Origin: Symsagittifera roscoffensis
Lineage: Eukaryota; Xenacoelomorpha; Acoela; Convolutidae
DNA length: 60,000 nucleotides
Reading direction: 5' to 3'
Assembly: GCF_963678635.1 (NCBI RefSeq)
Contig: NC_087066.1
Location: 22,911,996 to 22,971,995 of the forward strand
Of the stretch, positions 22,080 to 32,429 are shown in pieces. Position 1 is the first letter of the stretch, and each line of letters begins with the position of its first letter. The position numbers were made by a program, and so were the translations under genes. Below the pieces are notes generated by a model. The model was not told the origin of the DNA. It saw only the letters and a program-made list of their open reading frames with translations, and did no database searches.

Positions 22080-22650
22080 CTCCCTCAGCTTCCTTAGTCC
22101 AAATATTTTGATGTGGGTAAGTCCTACCCCACTCCACCGACTAAAAAATTTATCGACGTTCCCGTCGATGGTGGTGAATCTTGGTTAATTGATGTTATGA
22201 CAAGTGGTCGCTCCGTTGCTATCCTTTCAAACGAGGATTTCTTTTCGTAACATTTCCAGCTTTAGATAGGTTGACTTGTTGCCTGCTGATTCCCTCATCT
22301 TCACCTTCTGGTAGGCCATATATTCACTCTACAATTTTCAATTTTGTCTGTTCTCTCATTTCCATTTCGCACAGCTCCAGATTCATCTCTGGCTCACTGT
22401 GATTCTTTTGCCAGAATAATTCATCATCATCAACAATATGCCATTCTTAGTTGGGGTTAAGCCACCTACGCTCGCCATCTCTGCCTCAAACTCGTCGGAC
22501 TTTGTTTTGTCGATCAAGAAGTTGTATCTCATTCCTTTTGTGTCTCATGTCGGTTTTTTTATGTCCGCTTCATCTTGTCTCGATGGTCATGGGCTTGTCT
22601 GGGTCTACCGACTCCGGCATCTCATTCTGCTCCGGTTCTTAAGGTGCTAG
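22080..22650 (-). pseudogene. 5' part of the macro/SGNH element, copy 1
   Basis: Minus-strand reading gives an acidic start (EPEQNEMPESVDPDKPMTIE). Then, in another frame, GMRYNFLIDKTKSDEFEAEM and ASVGGLTPTKNGIL, and then in a third frame DDDELFWQKNHSEPEMNLEL. All are protein-like but separated by indels. It directly precedes the macro-like module. Coding character fades above 22650, so this is the likely 5' end of the element. No family is recognised. Confidence 0.4.
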
Positions 22651-23260
22651 GGATTTTAGCAGACAGGTTTTTTTTGCAGACAGCAATTATAAAGTGTGAT
22701 AGCTAACTTCAAACGGGGCATTGGCGATTAGCGACCGCTTACTCCGCTACGCTTCAATTCAACACGAAAGTTATTGCACGTAAGTTTTTGTTTTGCGGCT
22801 AATTTAGACCCTTGTGTTTTTGAAGTTGGTAGTTTTGTTGACAAATTGTGAGATAATTGACTTAATTGGAGAAGCTTGACCCCAGACTGCGCGTCTTTTC
22901 GAGTCTGCCAATCAATGATCCATCACTTAATTACGGTTGTCTGCTTTTAGACTTATTTTTCACTTTTTATGCTGTTAGATTTGTCTGCTAAACGATCGGT
23001 CACCCTTTCCGGACATAGTCATACAATATCAAACTAGTTATTAATTTGATCACAACAATTGGGCTGAGTAGAACTTCATCCTTCTGTTAATTGTGTTTTT
23101 TTTTGGAAAACTTGAAAATTTCAGTTTCAGACAATCAGTCCATAGGCTATATTTTCTTGTCAAATGGAGCAATCTCTTTTAAATAACTTAACGCAAACCA
23201 ACTATGCAACCAACAATTTTGTATCTTGTAGGATATAATAAGCCCTTATTTTTCTTCTAG
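22651..23260. promoter_or_regulatory. Probable upstream region of the MTCH2-family gene, copy 1
   Basis: No coding sequence. This 610-bp interval separates the 5' end of the minus-strand element from the first MTCH2-family exon on the plus strand. It must hold the start site or a 5' untranslated exon and intron, because a polypyrimidine tract and AG (TTTCTTCTAG, ending 23260) lie only 6 bases before the ATG. A TATA-like ATTATAAAG lies near 22685. The promoter assignment is inference. Confidence 0.35.
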
Positions 23261-23266
23261 ATAGTT

Positions 23267-23718
23267 ATGAATGTTGAAAGCTTTATATACTCTCCCTTCC
23301 CAGCTGCTGTTTTAGGAAATCTCTTTTACCCGTACAGGCTCATAAAAATGAATTTAATGCTGGGTAACGAATTGGCTCCTGTTAGGTTGCTTGATGGAAC
23401 TGGCTATTGCATAATACCCAGTTTTTGGGAAAATATGCAATTTGTAACCAGAAAACGGCCTTTTTATTCATTATGGGATGGTTATATGCCCACGGTCTTA
23501 GCTGATGTAACATATTTGTTCACTTACAGTTTTTCTTCAAATTTTCTGTTCAACCGAAAGCGACATAAAGCCGAGTACTTCAAGGCGGCTGAGTCAAATC
23601 GTCTAGCATATGAAGAGTGTATTCTGAGCTTAATCTGCAATACCATCACAATTCCACTGCGAGTGATATCATGGCGGTCCATGGCCCAGCTCTGTGGTCC
23701 CGAATGTTTTGATTACCG
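23267..23718 (+). CDS. MTCH2: MTCH2-family mitochondrial carrier homolog, exon 1 copy A
   Basis: MTCH2 is an outer-mitochondrial-membrane member of the carrier superfamily with degenerate carrier signatures; it binds tBID and serves as a membrane-protein insertase in mammals. This exon encodes residues 1-150 plus two bases. Residues 21-28 (YPYRLIKM) and 130-137 (PLRVISWR) match the places of the degenerate P-x-x-x-x repeats in MTCH2. The stretch around NTITIPLRVISWRSMAQL corresponds to its second repeat. The ATG at 23267 gives the right N-terminus. The exon ends ...TTTGATTACCG before the donor GTTAGC (phase 2), which joins in frame to 36783. An AG after a pyrimidine tract ends at 23260, so an upstream noncoding exon is possible. 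The open frame runs to 23743 without splicing. Confidence 0.75.
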
Positions 23719-23743
23719 GTTAGCATGCGTAATGCAAAATTGA

Positions 23744-24230
23744 TTAATTTAGACACCATCGAATTATCGAACCCCAGAATACAAAATTGATTATTTGGGA
23801 AAAGGTCAAATAATGTTTACTCTTGCGATTAGGAAGGGTATTGTAACCGGGTACTAGACTTCTTTCCCGATAACAACTTTGTTCATAGGACTCATCTCCA
23901 GGTGGTATCTTGCTTCGTATCGAAGTTGAATTTCTTAGCTTCTTCGGCACACTTGGAACGCATACGAATGGAAGTGCAAAGGTTCTGGGTTTGAATCTGA
24001 ACAGGACCTGTTTTTTTTTTGCAACCGTGAAATATCGTGTTCAAAAAAAATTGTCGGCCTAATTTTTGTCTTGCTGTTGTTGTTGTTGTAGCTACACTAA
24101 TTTCGGTTCCGAGCTTCCAATTGAATTGGAGAGATTGATTCTTTTTGAGGGACAGAGAGCGTTAAGGATATTTCGTTGGTCGTCTTGTATAATATACTGT
24201 TTGTCTTCTTATGTTTTGTCGACATCTTGG
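23744..24230. other. Noncoding stretch after exon 1 copy A
   Basis: Start of the intron. It holds a short (TTG)n run near 24070-24090 and a segment (GGGTTTGAATCTGAACAGG, near 23988) that recurs as GGATTTGAATCTGACCAGG near 41591, followed in both places by a T-run and a GTTCAAAA stretch: a dispersed repeat. No gene seen. Confidence 0.5.
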
Positions 24231-24538
24231 TTTGAAAGCTTCTCTACCACTCGTAATTGCGCTGGTGTCTCCACCGTACTTCTGGACAGGCCCGCGCGTT
24301 GTTTTGGTTGTTCCGCAATCATGCCCAGACTCCCCAGCTCGTTCAGTGGTTTATAGTTGATCGTGCCAAGGATCGACCTCCTCGGAACACCTGTCAGCTC
24401 CGATGTCTCCAAGGTTCTTTCTCGACAAAATTGCGCTTCTTGCGCCATCAGCCAGTCTACGCAATAATGGCTGCTTGGGTCCGCATGAGGAAATTTCTCG
24501 AGCTCAAGAATTTCCATTAACTCTCGCCAGCAGACCAA
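24231..24538 (-). pseudogene. Unrecognised coding remnant, truncated copy 4
   Basis: The 3' part of the 177-codon remnant is missing, cut by the 5.38-kb duplication junction at 24230/24231. It shares the Cys variant with 18623-19156. Confidence 0.45.
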
Positions 24539-24631
24539 ATCCTTCGGGGACAGTTATTTAGGTATCTGGTCTTGCTCGTGCCTTCCGGGGCCTCTCTCGT
24601 GGATCTCTATCTTCCACTACGACTGACGACA

Positions 24632-25216
24632 TCACCGAGCTTTGTGGTGTAGAAGAGTCTCCAGTAAATATCCGTTTCTAGTTTCAAGTAAATCCGACTC
24701 TAGATTGTTGATGTGCTTCTGGAGAACTTTGTTCAACCATTCCACGCCTTTAATACGATCAAATTGGATGCCATCGGAGGAACATCCGACCGATAGGGGT
24801 TCCTCCATCATATGAGCAACATCAAGCAACCTCAGCGGCAGATTACAGCTCCTCTAGATCTCGCGTATTACTCCATTGATGTGACGCATCCTCTCGTTCA
24901 TGCTCACTCGATTATCGTCCTCCATCATGTGGTATGGCACCGTGAAAGTCGTCAGTATCGTAGGATCCGAGTAGATCCTCGCCTCTTGCAAAATGCAGCT
25001 CACATTCTCCGGCAAAATTGTCATTTTCCTCGACTCAGATTTAGAAACATCAACTCCGCAAATCATCAAAGTGGCGGTGTGTATTTTTCTTACCTCCAAC
25101 TCTTCCAGGAAAACCAACATCTGAGACATCGCCGCTCCTGAGAAACTCAAGACACCCACTTGCCAGTGTGCTCGTAATATTGTGAGAAACCTGACCAGGT
25201 TGTCTCCTATTATCAA
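24632..25216 (-). pseudogene. SGNH/GDSL-like module, copy 4
   Basis: Same encoded sequence and internal TAG (24854-24856) as the other three copies. Confidence 0.65.
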
Positions 25217-25380
25217 GTGAACCGGGTCCTCAGGTTTTCTTGGATTCGTCAGCTAATCTACCAAGGCCGCTTCATTCAAGGCCGCTCTCTTTTCGCACAT
25301 TCTGCTCGTCCAGTCCTCCTTGTGGTGTCCGTAGTACTTTGCATTGACGCTTTTCTTGTGCTTTGACATAATTGCACCCC

Positions 25381-25794
25381 TCACCGGTTGATTTTTCCGG
25401 GTGCACCGCCCCCTTCCGATGCGGGGCTTTCGGGGAATCTCAAATGCAGTTCTTTGAGACGAGAAGTTCCGGCGCTAATCTGGCTGCCTCCAGTAAAACT
25501 GGGCAGCAGGCCAGGTAGTGCCACTTCTACTGCCAGTGGCTTGATTCGACTCAACTCTGGATCTCTTAAGGTCGGCGTGGGTTCCGGAGGGGTCCACGTC
25601 TCTGGAATCTCGCTCATCTGCTCCTGAGTTTCCGGATCGAAATTAAAGCGACCAATCGCCCTATGTGTCTGCTCCGCCTCCATATTCGATTCCGGCCTTG
25701 ATCTAGCCATCAGAGGTTCACTCGGAGTCCTCACCTTTCGCTCCTTGCTATTTTCACCCTCTTGTTTCCACCTCTGCATTTGATCGAGTTCCAA
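25381..25794 (-). pseudogene. Pro/Glu-rich linker, copy 4
   Basis: Same frame as 12029-12442, with no change in the encoded sequence. Confidence 0.5.
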
Positions 25795-25814
25795 CTTTAG
25801 CTGGTCGCGGGTTG

Positions 25815-26420
25815 CCGTTGTCTCTTGTATCTTTCAGGTCTGCTCTAGCTCGTCTCTTAACAGGTCCCTTTCTAGGGTAGCTTGGTCCCTATCCCGAGTG
25901 GCTGGGTCCCGTTCGCTTTGGGTCTTTTCGAATTGCCTTCTTTATCTGCCGCTGTCCGGATATGCCGCTTCCTTTTGTTGAGACTCAATCATCGACGTAG
26001 GTTTGCTGCTCATCGGAACCCCTATTCTCGTAGTTGGCCTGGTAGAGACAGGAAAGTCGCCAGCACCATTTTCAGTGTTTTTGCTCAAGCCAAGAATTCT
26101 TGCCTTGTCAAATCCTCTCAAGACCCCGTCGGTGCTCCATGACAGTCATCTTGTTCGCTCTTGATGTGATATTCAATTGATAATCCATTGGACGTATAGC
26201 CCACCATCAGCAGCGCTTCGATTGCTGACTCCCTCCCTTCTCCTTGCAATTTCAGCTGCAAGATGGCATTCAACATCACCACCATCCTCTCGTCCAACTG
26301 GGAATATTCCTAATCCCTCAGACGCCTGTACAATTTGTCAAGCGTGGGCTTCTTTAGTGCCGCAGGCATCAATTTCCAGAAGCGATCGTGCTTGGTTTGA
26401 AAAATGCAGAATGCTCAAGA
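25815..26420 (-). pseudogene. Helical and coiled-coil part of the element, copy 3
   Basis: Duplicate of 20430-21040. It has a private C-to-G change near 26220 (AGCGCTTCGATTGC). Confidence 0.45.
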
Positions 26421-26910
26421 GAGTAGCGAACCAGAATAGCACTCAAGAACTTCCGAAACAGAATACCACTCAAGAATTAGCAAGAAGGGTACCATTCAAG
26501 AATTTCCGAACCAGATTACCACTCAATAATGTCCGCTTTAATACCTCGGGACATTCCAGCGTGAACCACTAGATCTCCTCTGATTATCTTGCCTGTTAAC
26601 TTTGATCGTTTTAGTTTGATTCCTTTCGATGATTAATCAAATTCATTCTGAAAACAAAACTGCGTTTTAGACTTATCCATTTCCTACCACTGGCTTAATC
26701 CCATTCACAAACTTCCGAAAATTATACGAACAGATTTGATAAAAAGATCTTTTCGTCAATCAGTCTGTTAGTCGCTCAAATGAGCGAAGCATCATTTTTG
26801 AGTTCACCATTGCAAACATTTAATCAAATAAGAATTAATGCAGTCCCTGTTATATTTTAGCGCAGTGTTCCAACCCCCCTCAACTCAAGACCCTTGTGCC
26901 AACTCAAGAC

Positions 26911-27394
26911 TCAAGCAATGCTCAGGTAATTTTTCCTGTGCAGGTGTACTGTTATCTCTGTTTCTGTGAAGGGTACGTGCAAGATAGCATACAGCTCCCG
27001 GGGATTCAATTTGCTTCTTTTCGGATCGTAAATTGATATCGAGACATCTTTTGTTTCTCTTTCGACCAAAAAATCTCTTAGTCGCGTTAAGGCCATACCT
27101 TATGTTCAGGATCTACCGCATACTTCTCACTCGTGTTTTTCACCATAAAGCACAAGTATTTAGCTGGCACCTGCGATACAGATGGTGGGATTGCCGCTAG
27201 GGCTTCCAATCTCGGTCTCTGTCTGAACAGGAACTCCACATTTTGATGTTCTCTTATGAAACTCGCCTCTAGCCTGGTTTTGAAGCTAATGTCCGCTGTT
27301 ATGCATATCGCATTGGTCCTGTCTGACAAGATGAAGTCGCTGTCTTTAACAAAATATTCTCCGAGTATTCGTTCGGTTTTTCAAACTTGGTTTG
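26911..27394 (-). pseudogene. Macro-domain-like module, copy 3
   Basis: Duplicate of 21529-22012 with the same internal frameshift and the same encoded residues. Confidence 0.55.
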
Positions 27395-27461
27395 GATTTT
27401 TTTCTCCAATAGTGGGTTCAACTTACTCTTCTTTTGCATGCAGTCCACTGGTTTCTCTTGT

Positions 27462-28032
27462 CTCCCTCAGCTTCCTTAGTCCAAATATTTTGATGTGGGT
27501 AAGTCCTACCCCACTCCACCGACTAAAAAATTTATCGACGTTCCCGTCGATGGTGGTGAATCTTGGTTAATTGATGTTATGACAAGTGGTCGCTCCGTTG
27601 CTATCCTTTCAAACGAGGATTTCTTTTCGTAACATTTCCAGCTTTAGATAGGTTGACTTGTTGCCTGCTGATTCCCTCATCTTCACCTTCTGGTAGGCCA
27701 TATATTCACTCTACAATTTTCAATTTTGTCTGTTCTCTCATTTCCATTTCGCACAGCTCCAGATTCATCTCTGGCTCACTGTGATTCTTTTGCCAGAATA
27801 ATTCATCATCATCAACAATATGCCATTCTTAGTTGGGGTTAAGCCACCTACGCTCGCCATCTCTGCCTCAAACTCGTCGGACTTTGTTTTGTCGATCAAG
27901 AAGTTGTATCTCATTCCTTTTGTGTCTCATGTCGGTTTTTTTATGTCCGCTTCATCTTGTCTCGATGGTCATGGGCTTGTCTGGGTCTACCGACTCCGGC
28001 ATCTCATTCTGCTCCGGTTCTTAAGGTGCTAG
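27462..28032 (-). pseudogene. 5' part of the macro/SGNH element, copy 2
   Basis: Duplicate of 22080-22650 with the same frame changes. Confidence 0.4.
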
Positions 28033-28643
28033 GGATTTTAGCAGACAGGTTTTTTTTGCAGACAGCAATTATAAAGTGTGATAGCTAACTTCAAACGGGG
28101 CATTGGCGATTAGCGACCGCTTACTCCGCTACGCTTCAATTCAACACGAAAGTTATTGCACGTAAGTTTTTGTTTTGCGGCTAATTTAGACCCTTGTGTT
28201 TTTGAAGTTGATAGTTTTGTTGACAAATTGTGAGATAATTGACTTAATTGGAGAAGCTTGACCCCAGACTGCGCGTCTTTTCGAGTCTGCCAATCAATGA
28301 TCCATCACTTAATTACGGTTGTCTGCTTTTAGACTTATTTTTCACTTTTTATGCTGTTAGATTTGTCTGCTAAACGATCGGTCACCCTTTCCGGACATAG
28401 TCATACAATATCAAACTAGTTATTAATTTGATCACAACAATTGGGCTGAGTAGAACTTCATCCTTCTGTTAATTGTGTTTTTTTTTTGGAAAACTTGAAA
28501 ATTTCAGTTTCAGACAATCAGTCCATAGGCTATATTTTCTTGTCAAATGGAGCAATCTCTTTTAAATAACTTAACGCAAACCAACTATGCAACCAACAAT
28601 TTTGTATCTTGTAGGATATAATAAGCCCTTATTTTTCTTCTAG
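28033..28643. promoter_or_regulatory. Probable upstream region of the MTCH2-family gene, copy 2
   Basis: Near-identical copy of 22651-23260, including the TATA-like ATTATAAAG and the TTTCTTCTAG before the ATG. If the first copy has promoter activity this one may too. It lies closer to the last exon. Confidence 0.35.
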
Positions 28644-28649
28644 ATAGTT

Positions 28650-29101
28650 ATGAATGTTGAAAGCTTTATATACTCTCCCTTCCCAGCTGCTGTTTTAGGA
28701 AATCTCTTTTACCCGTACAGGCTCATAAAAATGAATTTAATGCTGGGTAACGAATTGGCTCCTGTTAGGTTGCTTGATGGAACTGGCTATTGCATAATAC
28801 CCAGTTTTTGGGAAAATATGCAATTTGTAACCAGAAAACGGCCTTTTTATTCATTATGGGATGGTTATATGCCCACGGTCTTAGCTGATGTAACATATTT
28901 GTTCACTTACAGTTTTTCTTCAAATTTTCTGTTCAACCGAAAGCGACATAAAGCCGAGTACTTCAAGGCGGCTGAGTCAAATCGTCTAGCATATGAAGAG
29001 TGTATTCTGAGCTTAATCTGCAATACCATCACAATTCCACTGCGAGTGATATCATGGCGGTCCATGGCCCAGCTCTGTGGTCCCGAATGTTTTGATTACC
29101 G
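28650..29101 (+). CDS. MTCH2: MTCH2-family carrier homolog, exon 1 copy B
   Basis: Encodes exactly the same residues as 23267-23718 and has the same acceptor-like AG, ATG and GTTAGC donor (phase 2). It joins in frame to 36783, giving an intact 289-residue product. Splicing copy A directly onto copy B would put the two leftover bases CG in front of ATAG, giving CGA TAG and a stop at once. The two copies can therefore work only as alternative first exons, or one is unused. Identity this high means a very recent duplication or an assembly artefact. Confidence 0.72.
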
Positions 29102-29613
29102 GTTAGCATGCGTAATGCAAAATTGATTAATTTAGACACCATCGAATTATCGAACCCCAGAATACAAAATTGATTATTTGGGAAAAGGTCAAATAATGTT
29201 TACTCTTGCGATTAGGAAGGGTATTGTAACCGGGTACTAGACTTCTTTCCCGATAACAACTTTGTTCATAGGACTCATCTCCAGGTGGTATCTTGCTTCG
29301 TATCGAAGTTGAATTTCTTAGCTTCTTCGGCACACTTGGAACGCATACGAATGGAAGTGCAAAGGTTCTGGGTTTGAATCTGAACAGGACCTGTTTTTTT
29401 TTTGCAACCGTGAAATATCGTGTTCAAAAAAAATTGTCGGCCTAATTTTTGTCTTGCTGTTGTTGTTGTTGTAGCTACACTAATTTCGGTTCCGAGCTTC
29501 CAATTGAATTGGAGAGATTGATTCTTTTTGAGGGACAGAGAGCGTTAAGGATATTTCGTTGGTCGTCTTGTATAATATACTGTTTGTCTTCTTATGTTTT
29601 GTCGACATCTTGG

Positions 29614-29667
29614 AATCACTTTGTTTCCTGTGCGCAGTTTTCATTGTAGTTGCTTTCATCTATCCAT
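29614..29667. other. Unique bridge after the 5.38-kb duplication
   Basis: Short single-copy stretch between the end of the duplicated unit and a local 142-bp repeat. No feature seen. Confidence 0.4.
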
Positions 29668-29953
29668 TATATATTTAAATGCGGGCTTCACTATCTCGCC
29701 ATGTTTAAGCTTTTTCAGCGTATTATTTTTGCATGTTTAAGCTATATCGTATATTGCAATGGTTAAGATTTTTTTTTTCGATTTTCCAGTTTGATTTTAG
29801 TGGTTATTTTATATATTTAAATGCGGGCTTCACTATCTCGCCATGTTCAAGCTTTTTCAACGTTTTACTTTTGCATGTTTAAGCTATATCGTATATTGCA
29901 ATGGTTAAGATTTTTTTTCTTCTATTTTTCAGTTTGATTTTAGTGGTTATTTC
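29668..29953. repeat. 142-bp tandem duplication
   Basis: TTAAATGCGGGCTTCACTAT occurs near 29675 and again 142 bp later. The following AGCTATATCGTATATTGCAA and CAGTTTGATTTTAGTGG also recur. The two copies differ at a few bases and in T-run length. Confidence 0.85.
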
Positions 29954-29969
29954 ACCTTGTTTAAAATAA

Positions 29970-31275
29970 GCAGCCCATTATTGGGATGCTGTCCGGATTC
30001 ACCAAGGGGTTGCGAATTTGGCCTCCAATTTTGAATGGCCAATTTTTTTTTTAGTTAACGAGATAAGACGTTTTTTGTGATTTTTTTCAAAAATTTTTAG
30101 GAAACTCAAATTAATTATTTTTCAAAATTTGAAATTCCCAACCCTGTAGTTAGGTGCTGTCAGGGTACTCCAAGGAGTTGCAAATCTTGCCTCCAAATGT
30201 GACTGTTCAATCCTTGTAGTTTTCGAGATATGACGTTTTTTGTGATTTTTTCAAAAATATTCAGACACCTTAAATTAATTTTTTTTCGCAAAAGCTGAAC
30301 TTCCCAACCCTGTATTTGGGTTCTGCCAGAGTACTCTCAAGAATTCCGAATCTTACCTCCAAATATGACTGTTCAAAACATTGTAGTTTTCGAGATATCA
30401 CGTTTTTTGTGATTTTTTCAAAAAAATTTCAGAAAAGTTATAGTTTTGTTTTTCGCAAAAGCTGAAATTCCCAACCCTGTAGTTGGGTTCTGCCAGAGTA
30501 CTCTCAAGGATTCCGAATCTCGCCTCCAAATATGACTGCTCAATTCTTTGTAGTTTTCGAGATTAATTTTTTTTTTCAAAGTTCCTGTGGTTGGGTGCTG
30601 TCAGGGTACTCTAAGGTGTTGCAAATCTTGCCTCCAAATATGACTGTTCAAATCCTTGTAGTTTTCGAGATGTGACGTTTTTTATGATTTTTCTTTAAAA
30701 AATTTCAGAAAATTTATGTATTTTTTTTCGTAATTTGAAATTCCCAACTTTGTAGTTCAGTGCTCTCAGGGCAATCTCAGGAATTACAAATCTTGCCACA
30801 TGCGACTACTCAAATACGACTGCTCAATTGCTTTTAGTTTCCGAGATGTGACGTTTTTTTGATTTTTTTTTTCAAAATTTCTCCAAGAAATTATCTACAA
30901 AGAAATTCGCAAAATTTGAAACCACCAACTTGATGAAGACACAACCTTATTGTCAGCGTATACCCAATCGTGGCAAATCTTGCCTCTAAATGTGAATGCT
31001 CAAATTCATTTAGTTTCCGAGCTAAGACTTTTTTCATGATTTAATCAATTTTTGTCGGGAATCTTAAGTTTAAAAAAAAATCACTTAAATTGAAAGTCCC
31101 AACCGTATCGTAGGGTGCTATCAGGGGCTCTCAGTGGTTGCAAATCTGGCCTCCAAATTTCTCCAGAGGCCCATTAAGTTTTTATGGTTTTAAGATGACG
31201 CTTTTATGGTTTTTTCAAAATGGGAATTAAAAAAACTAAAAAGTAGGAAAATTACCAACCCTGTAGCAGATTTTT
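29970..31275. repeat. Diverged tandem array, unit about 160 bp, about eight units
   Basis: A repeating order of landmarks recurs near 29980, 30140, 30300, 30470, 30590, 30745, 30930 and 31100, with a last partial start near 31255. The landmarks are CCCAACCCTGTAGTTGGG, then a TGCCAGAGTACTC-like stretch, then AATCTTGCCTCCAAATATGA, then TAGTTTTCGAGAT, then GACGTTTTTTGTGATTTTTT. Units differ by many substitutions and indels, so the array is old. No gene seen. Confidence 0.8.
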
Positions 31276-31690
31276 TCCAAAAAATGCGGTTTTTCACGAG
31301 CGGTTTAAAAAATTCGAAGCACCGGAGGTGCGTTAAATGCTAGTTGTTTTGATTTACTCCTGCAATGTCCTTCCTTTTTTGTTTCGCTGAAAAACTTCAT
31401 GCGGCTCAAATAATTTCGGGTGACTTAATTTTGAGTCATTTCAAGTGACTTAATTTTGGGTCCTTTCAAGGAAAACACAATTTTAATGCTCCCGCCAGGA
31501 TTGCACAAAGTCTTAGAATTTAACGTTCAAGCATTGATACTTGCTTTTCCTCACCTTAAAATCTGTTATATAATTAAATCAGTCTGCCTATCACCCTGTG
31601 TTTGAGCGGTACCATATGTATCATGTTTCAGCTTCCAGAAAGGAACGAAAAACGAAATTTTGCACGGGTAAGCTGTATCGTATTTTGCAG
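31276..31690. other. AT-rich stretch, dispersed-repeat fragments
   Basis: Around 31350-31450 the order GATTTACTC-TGCAAT, TTTTTTGTTT, AAATAATTTCGG resembles 41755-41850, suggesting an old dispersed repeat. A short internal repeat of GACTTAATTTTG-GTC is visible. No gene seen. Confidence 0.4.
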
Positions 31691-31699
31691 TGCCTGAGA

Positions 31700-32425
31700 A
31701 ATATTTCAGCGCAATTCAAGACAGGGCGAGAAGTGGCAAGGCAGAAGAGGGCAGCGCGTGGCAACTCAGGGCAGGACGAGGAAGGACAAGGCAGGGAAAG
31801 CAGGAGCAAGGCAGGGTAGGGGAGCGCAAGGCAGCGCGTGGTCAAACACGGCCTGGGTAGGGCGAAGTGGGGCAAGGCAGGACAGCGCGCGGAAGGGCAG
31901 TGGCAAGGCAGGCTGGAAAAGCACAAGGCAGGTCGAGGAGGGACGTGGCAGGGTAGGGGAGCGCAAGAAAAGGAGGGATAAGGCAGGGTAGGGCAACGCA
32001 GAGAGAATAGAGCATGGCGAAGTAGGACAGGGCAGCGGAAGGCAGGTCCAGAAGGGCAAATCAGCGTAAAGCCATGCAGCGAGGGACAAGACAGGGCGAA
32101 GAGGAAAAAGGCAGGACGAGGAGAGGAGGGGTAAAGCGAAGAAGTACAAGACAAGGTAGCGGAGCGCAGGGCTGAACGGCTAGCGGCAAGGTCTGTATGG
32201 CAGCGCAAATCAAGGCAGGGCGAAGAAGGGCAAGGCAAGGCAGACCATGGAAGGGCCGGTCCAGAAGTGGCAAGGTAGGGTAAAGAAGCGCAAGGCAGAG
32301 CAAAGAAGCGCAAGGCAGAGCAAAGCCCTGAAGGATATGGCTAGAAGGGGGAATGCTTGGTAGGGCGAGAAGGTGCAAGGCCTAGTAGTACAGCACAGGA
32401 GTGGGACCGAGCGATGAGGGGCAGG
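31700..32425. repeat. Purine-rich low-complexity tract
   Basis: The plus strand is dominated by G and A in short variants of GGCAAGGCAGGGCGAAG, with very few T. Open frames run on both strands, including a 230-codon minus frame of Leu, Pro, Ser, Ala and Cys, as expected from skewed composition. They show no coding features. Confidence 0.85.
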
Positions 32426-32429
32426 GCGT

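Larger units (their letters stand above)
18849..24230. repeat. 5,382-bp tandem duplication, unit 1
   Basis: Starts at TTTGAAAG (18849) inside the element and ends at GACATCTTGG (24230), where the next base is again TTTGAAAG. It is repeated as 24231-29613 with very few differences. The breakpoint shares a GG. It contains the SGNH and macro modules and the first MTCH2-family exon. Confidence 0.93.
24231..29613. repeat. 5,383-bp tandem duplication, unit 2
   Basis: Copy of 18849-24230. It is one base longer, from a T-run near 28480, with scattered substitutions such as GTTGGTAG to GTTGATAG near 28210. It ends at GACATCTTGG, followed by unrelated sequence AATCACTTTG. Confidence 0.93.

Noticed and set aside
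23719-23743. Unspliced read-through of exon 1 to the TGA at 23741-23743
   Set aside because: The eight extra residues are not MTCH2-like, and a donor at 23719 gives a complete protein; a truncated read-through product is possible but unsupported.
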